Source: Paludibacteraceae bacterium
Lineage (GTDB): Bacteria > Bacteroidota > Bacteroidia > Bacteroidales > Paludibacteraceae
Direction: 5' to 3'
DNA: 46,550 nucleotides
Assembly (NCBI GenBank): GCA_018433525.1
Contig: JAHDRA010000062.1
Location: 1 to 46,550 of the forward strand
Shown here: piece after piece, positions 18,553 to 26,596 of the stretch
How the letters are laid out: each line of letters begins with the position of its first letter
Numbering within the stretch: position 1 is the first letter of the stretch
Notes under the pieces: model-generated
The model's input: only the letters and a program-made list of their open reading frames with translations
What the model was told of the DNA's origin: nothing
The model's database searches: none
Translations under genes and position numbers: made by a program

Positions 18553-19809
18553 ATGAAAGTACTAATGTTTGGCTGGGAATTTCCTCCTCATATTTTGGGC
18601 GGTTTGGGTACGGCTTCCTATGGATTGGTGAAAGCCATGGCACACCAGCCCGATATGGAGATCACTTTTGTTATTCCCAAGCTCTACGGAGATGAAGACC
18701 AAAGTTTTTTAAAAATTATTGGGGCTTGTTATGTCCCTGTGGTTTGGAAAGAAAACGATTGGAATTATGTCAACGAGCGTATTGGCTGGATCATGAATCC
18801 TGACGAGTATTTCTGGCTGAGAAATGGTATCAAGTACGATTTTCGCAGAATTTATACCAATGATTTGGGATGTATAGAATTTTCCGGTCGGTATCCCGAC
18901 AATTTGCTGGAAGAAATTTCAAACTACGAGGCTGTGGCAAGTGTGTTGGCACATCAATTGAGTTTTGATGTGATTCATTCACACGACTGGTTGACTTATC
19001 CTGCAGGTATTTTTGCCAAACAAATCAGCGGAAAACCTTTGGTGGTGCATGTTCATGCCACCGAATTTGATCGCAGTAGGGGAAATGTTAATCCCATAGT
19101 TTACGATATTGAAAAAAGAGGAATGGATGCGGCAAATCACATTATCACCGTAAGCAATCTGACCCGAAATATTGTGATTGAAAAGTATTTCCAGGATCCG
19201 AAAAAGGTTACAACCGTTCATAATGCCGTAGAGCCTCTTCCTGACGTAGATTCTTATGTTAAAACACCGAGAAGTGATAAAATTGTTACTTTTTTGGGAA
19301 GGATAACCATGCAGAAAGGGCCTGAGTATTTTGTAGAAGCAGCCAATCGTGTGCTGAAAAAAAATAAAAAAGTCCGTTTTGTGATGGCCGGTAATGGAGA
19401 TATGATGCAGGATATGATTAATTTGGCTGCAAAGCGAGGTATTACCGACCGTTTTCATTTTACCGGTTTCCTTAAGGGAAGACAAGTGTATCAAATGTTG
19501 GCCGATAGTGACGTATATATTATGCCTTCCGTTTCTGAACCTTTTGGCATTTCTCCTTTAGAAGCCATGCAAGTGGGTACACCGACCATTATTTCAAAAC
19601 AGTCGGGATGTTCTGAAATTTTAACACATTCAATTAAAATTGACTATTGGGATATCGATGGTATGGCCGATGCAGTAAATGCAATTATCAGGAATCCGGC
19701 CATGTATAAAAGCCTTCACGAATTGGGGAGAGAAGAAGTAAACAACATTCGTTGGGAAGATGCAGGTAAAAAAGTAATTAAAATATACAATAGTCTGTTG
19801 GGGAAATAA
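18553..19809 (+). CDS. GT4-family glycosyltransferase, probable glycogen synthase
   Basis: A 418-residue GT-B enzyme. Start MKVLMFGWEFPPHILGGLGTASYGL shows the glycine-rich loop of the N-terminal Rossmann domain, followed by VIHSHDWLTYPAG. The C-terminal domain carries FLGRITMQKGPEYFVEA and the E-x7-E motif SEPFGISPLEA (Glu329 and Glu337), which binds the sugar nucleotide. Members of this clade next to GDE and GH57 genes are generally annotated as glycogen synthases of the non-GT5 (archaeal-like) type. The donor, ADP- or UDP-glucose, cannot be read from the sequence. The gene follows the debranching enzyme closely and probably shares its transcript. Confidence 0.85.
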   Translation: MKVLMFGWEFPPHILGGLGTASYGLVKAMAHQPDMEITFVIPKLYGDEDQSFLKIIGACYVPVVWKENDWNYVNERIGWIMNPDEYFWLRNGIKYDFRRIYTNDLGCIEFSGRYPDNLLEEISNYEAVASVLAHQLSFDVIHSHDWLTYPAGIFAKQISGKPLVVHVHATEFDRSRGNVNPIVYDIEKRGMDAANHIITVSNLTRNIVIEKYFQDPKKVTTVHNAVEPLPDVDSYVKTPRSDKIVTFLGRITMQKGPEYFVEAANRVLKKNKKVRFVMAGNGDMMQDMINLAAKRGITDRFHFTGFLKGRQVYQMLADSDVYIMPSVSEPFGISPLEAMQVGTPTIISKQSGCSEILTHSIKIDYWDIDGMADAVNAIIRNPAMYKSLHELGREEVNNIRWEDAGKKVIKIYNSLLGK

Positions 19810-19846
19810 ATTCCTTTAAAGAAATTTTCTTTTTTAGAAATCAACC

Positions 19847-19870
19847 TCAATAAGAAAATTGTCTTATTGA
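19847..19870 (+). repeat. Inverted repeat between the GT4 and GH57 genes
   Basis: TCAATAAGA (19847-19855) and TCTTATTGA (19862-19870) are perfect 9-base arms around a 6-base loop. There is no T-tract, so an operator or RNA hairpin is more likely than a terminator. Its right arm runs into the 11-mer ATTGATAATCA (19866-19876). Confidence 0.65.
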
Positions 19871-19990
19871 TAATCAAATTTATAAATTAAACCAATCTTT
19901 ATCGTTTGAATAGATTTACACAATTTTTGGAGCTGAAATATCTGAAAAAAGTAAATCCAATTTCATTCCTAAAGAAAAAAGGATAAATGT

Positions 19991-21277
19991 ATGAAAAATC
20001 TGTGTTTTTATTTTGAAATTCATCAGCCAATGCGATTAAAAAGATATCGTTTCTTCGACATTGAACAGGATCATTATTATTATGATGATTTTCAGAATGA
20101 AGAACGAATTCGTATGTTGGCTGAACAGTCGTTTTTGCCGGCCAATCGCACGCTTTTGGAAATTATCCAAAATTCCAATGGAAAATTTCGTTGCGCTTTT
20201 TCGTTTTCGGGAATTGTTTTGGAACAGCTGGAACAGTATGCTCCCGAAGTAATCGACAGTTTCGAAGAACTTTCCAAAACCGGCTGTGTGGAGTTTATGG
20301 CCGAAACTTATGCTCATTCTCTTTCATCTGTTTACGATATACATGAATTTGAACAGCAAGTAGCCCTGCAAACCGAAAAAATAGAGTCACTTTTTGGAAA
20401 AAAACCGACTGTATTCCGAAATTCGGAGTTGATTTACTCGGACGAAATTGGAGAAAAAATCTACAATATGGGATATAGAACCATATTGATTGATGAAGTC
20501 AGCCATGTTTTGGGTTGGAAAAGTCCAAATTTCGTTTATCGGCACCCGACGTTACCAAAATTAAAATTGCTGGTTCGTAATTTTAAGTTGAGCGACGATA
20601 TTGCTTTTCATTTTTCTGATCGCTCGTGGAGCGATTACCCTCTTACAGCCGACAAATTTATTTCATGGATAAAAAATATGCCCGATGATCAGCCTGTTGT
20701 AAATATCTGGCTTGGCTACGAAGCATTGGGTTTGTTTCAGCGGCCTGAAAGTGGAATTTTTGAATTTCTCAAAGCTATTCCTTTTTTTGCCTTGCAAAAC
20801 AATATCGGTTTTTTAATGCCTTCGGAAGTGGCAAAAAAGATTGAAGCAGTTGATATTCTTTCTTCTCCCGAACCCATTAGTTGGTCCGGAATAGAAAAAG
20901 ACATAAGTTTGTGGAATGGAAACGACCTTCAGCAGGAAGCACTCGAAAAACTTTATGCGGTAGGCGAGAGGGTTCGCCTTTGTACCGACAGACCGCTTCG
21001 ACACGATTGGCTTATGTTGCAGTCATCCGATCATTTTCGATACATGAGTCATAAGGACGCTTTTGGAACTTATTACGAATCGCCCTATGATGCGTTTATG
21101 AATTATATGAATATTTTGGCTGATTTTCTGCTGAGAGTTGATGAACAATATCCCACTACTATTGATAACGAAGAACTTAATGCTTTGCTCAATACCATTT
21201 ACGAACTCGAAAAAGAAGTTGAACGTTTGGAAAACGAATTGAAAAAATTGCGTTCGAGAAAAAAGACTGAAAATTAA
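19991..21277 (+). CDS. GH57-family alpha-glucan hydrolase or transferase
   Basis: A 428-residue cytosolic glycoside hydrolase family 57 protein. Conserved region 1 is seen as CFYFEIHQPMRL (His11-Gln-Pro near the N-terminus) and region 2 as EFMAETYAHSLSS (about 102-113). Region 3 is PTVFRNSELIYSDEIG, with the presumed nucleophile Glu146. Region 4 lies near VNIWLGYEALGLF (about 235-247), which supplies acidic residues. The C-terminal 30 residues form a short coiled coil (ELEKEVERLENELKKLRSRKK). GH57 enzymes act on alpha-1,4 glucans as amylases, 4-alpha-glucanotransferases or branching enzymes, and this one could be any of these. No signal peptide is present, so it acts on intracellular glycogen or maltodextrin, consistent with its two upstream neighbours. 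Confidence 0.9.
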   Translation: MKNLCFYFEIHQPMRLKRYRFFDIEQDHYYYDDFQNEERIRMLAEQSFLPANRTLLEIIQNSNGKFRCAFSFSGIVLEQLEQYAPEVIDSFEELSKTGCVEFMAETYAHSLSSVYDIHEFEQQVALQTEKIESLFGKKPTVFRNSELIYSDEIGEKIYNMGYRTILIDEVSHVLGWKSPNFVYRHPTLPKLKLLVRNFKLSDDIAFHFSDRSWSDYPLTADKFISWIKNMPDDQPVVNIWLGYEALGLFQRPESGIFEFLKAIPFFALQNNIGFLMPSEVAKKIEAVDILSSPEPISWSGIEKDISLWNGNDLQQEALEKLYAVGERVRLCTDRPLRHDWLMLQSSDHFRYMSHKDAFGTYYESPYDAFMNYMNILADFLLRVDEQYPTTIDNEELNALLNTIYELEKEVERLENELKKLRSRKKTEN

Positions 21278-21288
21278 AATTGATTTTC

Positions 21289-21876
21289 ATGGTGCATGAG
21301 TTTGGAAAAAGTCTTCATTACGAAAAAAGTCAATTTCGGCGCGCCGATGCGTTTTATCGTGAAGTTTTACTCGTAGATGAAATCATACGATTTGCAACAG
21401 ACTCGAAAGAAGATATGAAAATGCAGCTTCAGGATATCGACGTGCAACTGATAAAAACCAATCGAGTCTGCCATGTTTCCGAAAAATTCAGAGAGAAGGA
21501 TTTCGTCGATTTGTATGTTGAAGTTTTTAGCAAATATCCTCATACGCGCGGGTGGCTAGAAACCGGTTTGGCCGATATGTTGGTGTATTTTGTTCCCGAA
21601 GTCGTCTATTGGTGCAATGCTAAAAATCTCAGAAAATTTTGTGTGGATATGCTGTTTCCAATGATTCCTGCTGAATGGTACAAGGAAATTTATTGTTCCG
21701 CTACTTCGATTATTTCCAAAAACATGAATTTTTTCGATCAGCAAACCATTGTTCATCTGATCAAAGCAAATAATCAAACATCTGATGGGAACCGTTGGTG
21801 TACCATTGGAATAAGTGTTCCTTTTGAGTTTCTGAAAAATAACGGATTAAATATCAGAAAATATTTGTTTCCGTAA
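21289..21876 (+). CDS. Uncharacterised 195-residue protein, possible PDDEXK-like fold
   Basis: I do not recognise a named family. The start at the ATG at 21289 (MVHEFGKSLHYEKS) is preferred to an upstream TTG at 21280, and it follows the GH57 stop by 11 bp. The central part reads RVCHVSEKFREKDFVDLYVEVFSKYP, followed by GWLETGLADMLVYFVPEVVYWCNAKNLRKF. That order of strands and residues (polar strand, D-x-x-x-E-V, then GW...AD.L.YF) recalls phage and plasmid proteins with a restriction-endonuclease-like core, but the resemblance is from memory and not proven. The middle is rich in aromatic residues, and there is no signal peptide or membrane segment. It is out of place next to glycogen genes, and no phage gene is adjacent. 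Confidence 0.6.
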   Translation: MVHEFGKSLHYEKSQFRRADAFYREVLLVDEIIRFATDSKEDMKMQLQDIDVQLIKTNRVCHVSEKFREKDFVDLYVEVFSKYPHTRGWLETGLADMLVYFVPEVVYWCNAKNLRKFCVDMLFPMIPAEWYKEIYCSATSIISKNMNFFDQQTIVHLIKANNQTSDGNRWCTIGISVPFEFLKNNGLNIRKYLFP

Positions 21877-21956
21877 TTTTTTGAGTGATGAATTTTTTAG
21901 CTGTTTATTTTGTAGAAATATCGATTATTCACAGCTATAATCAAAATAGTTGTTGA

Positions 21957-21988
21957 CTTGTTTCACATTTTCTTTTTTTATACTTTTG
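21957..21988 (+). promoter_or_regulatory. Promoter of hisA
   Basis: CTTG (21957-21960) as -33 and TACTTTTG (21981-21988) as a perfect -7 TAnnTTTG are separated by 20 bp, the ideal Bacteroidota spacing. Transcription would start near 21994, giving a leader of about 35 bases before hisA. Confidence 0.6.
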
Positions 21989-22028
21989 CCAACTTGTTTG
22001 AAGAAAATAGATACAAAAAACATCATAA

Positions 22029-22748
22029 ATGGAAATTATTCCGGCCATTGACATTATTGACGGTAAATGTGTTCGCTTGTCTCAAGGCAACTACGATAAA
22101 GTAACGCTCTACAGCCGCTATCCCGATGAAATTGCTAAAATGTTTGCTGATGAAGGTTTCAGACGATTGCATTTGGTAGATTTGGATGGAGCAAAGGCTC
22201 AACACATTGTCAATTACAAGGTATTGGAGAAAATTACTTCTACTACCGACCTCGTAGTTGATTTCGGCGGAGGATTGAAGTCGGACGATGATTTGCGTAT
22301 TGCTTTTGAATGTGGAGCTTCAATGGTAACGGGAGGAAGCATTGCCGTAAAAAATCCTGAAATCTTCGTTGGCTGGCTCGAAAAATACGGCGGAGAAAAA
22401 ATTATTTTGGGAGCTGATGTTAAAAACGAAAAAATTGCCGTATCGGGCTGGACTGAAAGTACTGAATTGGAATTGATTCCTTTTGTTCATAATTATTTTT
22501 CAAAAGGAGTTAAATACGTTATTTGTACTGACATTAGTCGTGATGGAATGTTGCAAGGACCGGCAATTGAACTGTACAAAAAAATAATTTCTGCCGAACC
22601 TCAGGTTCATTTAATAGCAAGCGGTGGAGTGGGTTCACTTCACGATATAAAAATGTTAAATGAAGCAGGTATTCCAGCAGTCATAGTCGGGAAAGCAATT
22701 TACGAGGGCAATATTTCATTAAAAGAGTTAAGTCGATTTTTATTTTAA
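22029..22748 (+). CDS. hisA: ProFAR isomerase
   Basis: A 239-residue TIM barrel catalysing the Amadori isomerisation of ProFAR to PRFAR in histidine synthesis. The start MEIIPAIDIIDGKCVRLSQG contains catalytic Asp8. The second catalytic acid is Asp130 in GADVKNEKIAVSGW, and phosphate-binding glycine motifs occur at DFGGGLKSDDD (78-88) and ASGGVGSLHD (in the second half). Length matches HisA (about 240). Its own promoter is good. It is not followed by hisF or other his genes here, and the next gene (DUF5606) lies 45 bp on. Either the histidine genes are scattered or the operon was split. Similarity to HisF is excluded by the AIDI start and spacing. Confidence 0.94.
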   Translation: MEIIPAIDIIDGKCVRLSQGNYDKVTLYSRYPDEIAKMFADEGFRRLHLVDLDGAKAQHIVNYKVLEKITSTTDLVVDFGGGLKSDDDLRIAFECGASMVTGGSIAVKNPEIFVGWLEKYGGEKIILGADVKNEKIAVSGWTESTELELIPFVHNYFSKGVKYVICTDISRDGMLQGPAIELYKKIISAEPQVHLIASGGVGSLHDIKMLNEAGIPAVIVGKAIYEGNISLKELSRFLF

Positions 22749-22793
22749 ATTTTAAACATTAAAATATTTTAAATTATTTGTAATCAATAAATT

Positions 22794-23252
22794 ATGTTGA
22801 AAGAGATTTTATATGTTTCCGGCAAACCGGGTCTTTACAAAATGGTATCACAGGGAAAAAATCTCATGGTTATTGAATCCCTGAGCGATGGAAAACGTAT
22901 TCCGGTTTTTTCAAGTGATAAATTAGTGTATTTGAAAGATATAGCTATTTTTACTGAAAATGGCGAAATTCCATTGTCTGAAGTTTTTGAGAAAATCAAG
23001 CTAAAAGAAAATGGAGCAAAATGTGCTGTCGATGCAAAACCGGGAAATGAAAAGCTGGTTCAATACCTCGAAGAAATTCTTCCCGATTATGATAAAAACA
23101 AGGTTTATCCAAGCGACATCCGGAAACTGATCAATTGGTACAACATTTTGGTAGAAGCCAAATTGACGGATTTTGCAACATCTGAAACAGAAACCGGCGA
23201 CAAGGTTGAACCCGCATCAGATAAAACAGAAGAAATTTCTTCAGAAAAATAA
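22794..23252 (+). CDS. DUF5606-type protein
   Basis: A 152-residue acidic protein with the N-terminal pattern MLKEILYVSGKPGLYKMVSQGKNLMVIESLSDGKRIPVF, which I recognise as the Bacteroidota DUF5606 domain (about residues 1-60). The middle (LPDYDKNKVYPSDIRKLINWYNILVEA) is a conserved helix block, and the tail is low-complexity and Glu/Thr-rich. No catalytic motif, signal peptide or membrane helix is seen; function is unknown. It lies between hisA and the Nif3-like gene, with only 14 bp to the latter, so it is probably translated from the same mRNA as the Nif3 and zinc-ribbon genes. Confidence 0.85.
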   Translation: MLKEILYVSGKPGLYKMVSQGKNLMVIESLSDGKRIPVFSSDKLVYLKDIAIFTENGEIPLSEVFEKIKLKENGAKCAVDAKPGNEKLVQYLEEILPDYDKNKVYPSDIRKLINWYNILVEAKLTDFATSETETGDKVEPASDKTEEISSEK

Positions 23253-23266
23253 ATTCGTTTTCAACC

Positions 23267-24361
23267 ATGAAAGTTCAAACAGTTTGCAATATTCTGGAAG
23301 AATTTGCACCATTGGCGCTACAGGAAGCTTATGATAACGCCGGACTGATAGTGGGCGATCCTTTCATGGAAGTTAATGGTATTTTGATTAGTCTCGACGT
23401 TACGATGGAAGTATTGGAAGAAGCCAAGCGAAAAAAATGCAATTTTATTTTGGCTCATCATCCTTTGATTTTCAATTCGTTAAAACGTCTTGTTGGTCAG
23501 AATGAAACAGAACGTTGCGTTATTTTTGCGTTGAAACACGATTTGGCAATTTACGCTGGCCATACCAATGTGGACAATCTTTGGAATGGAGTCAACCAAA
23601 AAATTGCCGAAAAATTGCAATTGGTTCATACAAAAGTTTTAAAACCTTTGTCTCATCAATTGCTCAAGCTGGTTACTTTTGTTCCTCATGCACATGCCGA
23701 CAAGGTTAGAAAAGCCATGTTTAAAGCAGGTGCCGGCAGCATCGGCAATTACGATTCGTGCAGCTATAATGTAGAAGGAACAGGAACTTTTAAAGCACAA
23801 GAAAATGCCCATCCATTTGTTGGCGAGCACAATGAATTTCATGCAGAACCCGAAACCAGAATAGAAGTAATTTTACCGAGTTATTTGAAAAATTCGGTTG
23901 TTAATGCGTTGTTACAAGCTCATCCTTACGAGGAGCCTGCTTATGATTTGATTCCTCTGGAAAATGAATGGAACAGGGCAGGAGCGGGGCTATTGGGTAA
24001 CCTTGAAATACCAACAGATGAACTTGCTTTTCTACATCGTTTGAAAACCGTTTTTTCGGTTCCTTGCATTCGTCATACACCATTGTTGGGGAAAAATATT
24101 GTTAAGGTAGCCGTTTGTGGAGGAGCAGGAAGCGCTTTTTTGAAAGATGCCGTTCAACAGGGAGCCGATATTTATATTTCTGCGGACTTTAAATATCATG
24201 AATTTTTTAATGCTGAAGGAAAAATTTTGATTGCAGATGTTGGACATTATGAATCTGAACAATTTACGAAAGATATTTTTTATGAAATTATCTCGAAAAA
24301 AATTCCTAACTTTGTTGTCAAAATCTCAGAAACCTATACAAATCCCATTAATTATTTGTAA
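23267..24361 (+). CDS. Nif3-like dinuclear metal centre protein
   Basis: A 364-residue member of the Nif3/YbgI/YqfO family. Metal-binding residues are seen as His64-His65 in LAHHPL, His99 and Asp103 in AGHTNVD, and His327/Glu331 in DVGHYESEQ, a layout characteristic of the two-metal site. It is longer than E. coli YbgI (about 247) because of an insertion of roughly 110 residues (about 125-245). That is the extra ferredoxin-like domain of the YqfO type. Sometimes annotated as GTP cyclohydrolase I type 2, an activity not well supported. It lies between DUF5606 and the zinc-ribbon gene, with 5 bp to the latter, an arrangement common in Bacteroidota. Physiological role unknown. Confidence 0.92.
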   Translation: MKVQTVCNILEEFAPLALQEAYDNAGLIVGDPFMEVNGILISLDVTMEVLEEAKRKKCNFILAHHPLIFNSLKRLVGQNETERCVIFALKHDLAIYAGHTNVDNLWNGVNQKIAEKLQLVHTKVLKPLSHQLLKLVTFVPHAHADKVRKAMFKAGAGSIGNYDSCSYNVEGTGTFKAQENAHPFVGEHNEFHAEPETRIEVILPSYLKNSVVNALLQAHPYEEPAYDLIPLENEWNRAGAGLLGNLEIPTDELAFLHRLKTVFSVPCIRHTPLLGKNIVKVAVCGGAGSAFLKDAVQQGADIYISADFKYHEFFNAEGKILIADVGHYESEQFTKDIFYEIISKKIPNFVVKISETYTNPINYL

Positions 24362-24366
24362 TCAAT

Positions 24367-25143
24367 ATGGCTACAGAACCAAAAACAGAAAAAGAAATTA
24401 GCGTTGAAGAAAAGCTCAGGGCATTATACGAACTACAGAGAGTGTATTCAAAAATTGATGAAATCAGAAATTTGAGGGATGAACTTCCGTTGGAAGTGCA
24501 AGACCTTGAAGATGAAATCATTGGTTTGAATACCCGACTGGAAAATTATAAAAATGAAATTGCCGAACTGGAAGCTGCCATCAAAGCCAAAAAATTGGAA
24601 ATAGAGCAAGCTCGTACTAAAATAGAAAAGTACAAGGAGCAACAGGAAAATGTCAGAAATAATCGTGAATATGACAATCTTTCCAAAGAAATTGAATATC
24701 AGACGCTCGAAATAGAGTTGTGCGAAAAACGTATCAAAGAATACACTGCAGCGCTTGAAGCTAAAAAGGCAGAACAGCAAAGCACAATGGAAACTTTATC
24801 CGAACGACGCTTGGATTTGGAGCAAAAAAAAGGAGAATTGAATGAAATTATTTCTGAAACCAAACAGGAAGAGGAGAGATTGAGAGAACAAATAAAACAA
24901 ATTGAACAACGAGTTGAACCTCGACTTTTGACGGCATTCAAACGCATTCGTAAAAATTCGAGAAATGGTCTTTCGGTTGTTCCCGTTCAGCGCGATGCTT
25001 GTGGAGGATGCTTCAATAAAATTCCTGCACAACGACAGTTGGATATTCGCTCGCGCAAAAAAATTATAGTGTGTGAATATTGTGGCCGCATTCTGGTCGA
25101 TCCCGAATTGGCCGGAATTGTTCCTCCGACTTCAGAAAGCTAA
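24367..25143 (+). CDS. C4-type zinc-ribbon coiled-coil protein (DUF164/CT398-like)
   Basis: A 258-residue protein made of a long coiled coil (about residues 10-190, heptads rich in Glu, Lys and Leu) ending in a zinc ribbon with Cys212-x2-Cys215 (CGGC) and Cys236-x2-Cys239 (CEYC). This is the architecture of Chlamydia CT398 and related bacterial proteins. Family members occur widely next to Nif3-like genes, as here, and their role is unsettled (suggested scaffold or nucleic-acid related). The start codon's A is 5 bp after the Nif3 stop, so coupling is likely. A strong terminator at 25176-25207 closes the hisA-DUF5606-Nif3-ribbon unit. Confidence 0.9.
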   Translation: MATEPKTEKEISVEEKLRALYELQRVYSKIDEIRNLRDELPLEVQDLEDEIIGLNTRLENYKNEIAELEAAIKAKKLEIEQARTKIEKYKEQQENVRNNREYDNLSKEIEYQTLEIELCEKRIKEYTAALEAKKAEQQSTMETLSERRLDLEQKKGELNEIISETKQEEERLREQIKQIEQRVEPRLLTAFKRIRKNSRNGLSVVPVQRDACGGCFNKIPAQRQLDIRSRKKIIVCEYCGRILVDPELAGIVPPTSES

Positions 25144-25175
25144 AAGCAAAAAATATTTTTTGAAATTTTTTAATT

Positions 25176-25207
25176 GCCTGAGTGATGTACTTCATTCAGG
25201 CTTTTTT
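25176..25207 (+). terminator. Rho-independent terminator after the zinc-ribbon gene
   Basis: GCCTGAGTGA (25176-25185) pairs with TCATTCAGGC (25192-25201) in a 10-bp stem with one G-U pair and a 6-base loop, followed by six T residues. Ideal form and position, 32 bp after the stop. Confidence 0.9.
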
Positions 25208-25527
25208 ATGTGCTGAAATTCCATTATTTCTTATTCCACATAAGGAAAAGTACAAATATTGAAATCTCAGAGAACAAAAATGATTGTATATTGCTCTAAA
25301 TGATATTTTTAAATTGTATTTTTCTAACTGAAAAGAATGACAATTTTATTTCAAAGTTCAAGAATAGGAGCCTTGAGCTATATTATCCCATTTTCTTCCC
25401 CTCTCTTTCTTAATTTTTACATTGTTCTTTTAGTTTTTCATTTTTCATTCAAAGTGTCTATATCCATCCATGAGTAGATCATAGCAAAGAAATTTTTAAA
25501 TCATCTTTTTTCAACTTGAGGAATCTA

Positions 25528-25573
25528 TACATTTGTATATTTCACAAATATATTTTACCTATTTACAAATGTA
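25528..25573 (+). repeat. Paired TACATTTGTA / TACAAATGTA inverted repeat
   Basis: Two 10-base elements that are reverse complements of each other, each with internal symmetry (TACA TT TGTA), start 36 bp apart. An ACAAAT lies between them. They share the TTTGTA core with the operator-like sites nearer the XRE gene, so a common regulator is plausible. Confidence 0.5.
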
Positions 25574-25805
25574 ATTACCTGATTTAAATAAATATTTTCA
25601 CTTTGGTAAACTTAATAATTTATATAAAACAATTCTATACATTCATATTTGTAAAAATTATTTTGAACAAAAAAATTACTAATAATTTACATTAAACCAG
25701 ATAATTATATTATAATATCTATATTTTGACTTTAATAAAATTTTTACTTCCATAAATATATTGTGTCATAATATCGAAATTTACATGTTTTCATAATCCA
25801 TTTAA

Positions 25806-25838
25806 TTGTAAACCAATTATTTACTATATATAACTTTG
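25806..25838 (+). promoter_or_regulatory. Upstream candidate promoter facing the XRE gene
   Basis: TAACTTTG (25831-25838) is a perfect -7 box with TTG at 25806-25808, 22 bp upstream. It would give a 230-base leader before the XRE start or drive a small RNA; no RNA structure was identified. Confidence 0.3.
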
Positions 25839-25955
25839 TTTTTCGATATAACTTAAACTATTCCATTAATAAACCATTTTAATGTATTGTAGCCTTATTA
25901 AATACGACTGATTTTTATACGCTGATTTTTCATTTTTGTAAATCGATAAATTCAC

Positions 25956-25972
25956 TTTTGTAATTTACAAAA
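25956..25972 (+). promoter_or_regulatory. 17-bp operator-like palindrome upstream of the XRE gene
   Basis: TTTTGTAA-T-TTACAAAA is a perfect palindrome, 24 bp upstream of the -33 element. Half-sites TTTTGTAA repeat at 25934 and 25983, and CTTTGTAA overlaps the -7 box at 26023. An autoregulatory binding site for the XRE protein is the simplest reading. Confidence 0.55.
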
Positions 25973-25995
25973 TTGATATTACTTTTGTAATGAAA

Positions 25996-26027
25996 TTTGT
26001 TTTTGTGAAATTAATGATTTATCTTTG
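25996..26027 (+). promoter_or_regulatory. Promoter of the XRE regulator gene
   Basis: TTTG at 25996-25999 and TATCTTTG at 26020-26027 are separated by exactly 20 bp, a textbook Bacteroidota -33/-7 pair. Transcription starts near 26034, giving a leader of about 40 bases. Confidence 0.65.
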
Positions 26028-26073
26028 TAATTTCAATCAATCTCATCAATTCTCTTTAAAATTTTATTGAATC

Positions 26074-26559
26074 ATGGATCTAAAAGACAGAATTGAAAAA
26101 ATTATGCAAAATGAAGCTATGAATGCTGTTCAGTTTGCATCCGAAATTGGAATACAAGGTTCCACTTTGTCGCACATCCTTAATGGACGCAACAAACCAA
26201 GCTTGGAAGTGATGATGAAAATTTTGAAACGATTCGATTACATTAATTCTGACTGGCTTATTTTCGGTGAAGGGCCAATGAATCGTACAGAACGGCAATC
26301 TAAAACGCCCACTCTATTCGATTCGCAAGATTTATCTAACACAAATACAGTAAATTATACTCAAAAAACAGAGCAAAAAATTGAATCACTTCAATCGCAC
26401 TTCCAGCAAAAACCCGAGCAGAAGGAAATTATATCCGAGTCGGTAAACAGTAAAATTTCTGAAGAGAATAAAATTGCTCCTGTAGTGGTTGAAAAAATTA
26501 TTAAAAGAATTATTGTGTATTTTAATGACAATACTTTTCAGGAATTTACTACTACTTGA
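26074..26559 (+). CDS. XRE-type helix-turn-helix transcriptional regulator
   Basis: A 161-residue DNA-binding protein. The Cro/C1-type HTH spans about residues 5-65, with the helices AVQFASEIGIQGSTLSHILNGRNKPSLEVMMKILKRF clearly readable, followed by the D-x-L-x-x-G-E-G-P capping motif (SDWLIFGEGPM). A polar, Gln/Ser/Glu-rich linker (about 70-130) leads to a short C-terminal beta-like segment (EKIIKRIIVYFNDNTFQEF) that recurs in Bacteroidales regulators of this kind. The gene is preceded by a strong promoter and a palindromic TTTGTAA array, so autoregulation is likely. pyrK follows 105 bp downstream but has its own -7 box. Target genes cannot be inferred. Confidence 0.88.
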   Translation: MDLKDRIEKIMQNEAMNAVQFASEIGIQGSTLSHILNGRNKPSLEVMMKILKRFDYINSDWLIFGEGPMNRTERQSKTPTLFDSQDLSNTNTVNYTQKTEQKIESLQSHFQQKPEQKEIISESVNSKISEENKIAPVVVEKIIKRIIVYFNDNTFQEFTTT

Positions 26560-26596
26560 GAAAAGTTGATGTTTTTCACGGATTAATTTTTTCTTT

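Larger units (their letters stand above)
25144..26073. other. Long AT-rich gene-free region with operator-like sites
   Basis: This 930-bp stretch, the longest without a gene, lies between the zinc-ribbon gene and the XRE gene. It starts with a terminator (25176-25207). The rest, especially 25480-26040, is extremely AT-rich and repeats TTTGTA/TTTGTAA motifs: TACATTTGTA at 25528, TACAAATGTA at 25564, a 17-bp palindrome at 25956, and more copies at 25934, 25983 and 26023. Two candidate promoters for the XRE gene are present. I found no convincing ORF or RNA gene. Confidence 0.6.

Noticed and set aside
22772..24367. An 18-base identical string (AATTATTTGTAATCAATA) before DUF5606 and before the zinc-ribbon gene
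   Set aside because: The second copy lies mostly in the end of the Nif3 reading frame, and in such AT-rich DNA a match of this length may arise by chance; no symmetry or spacing supports function.
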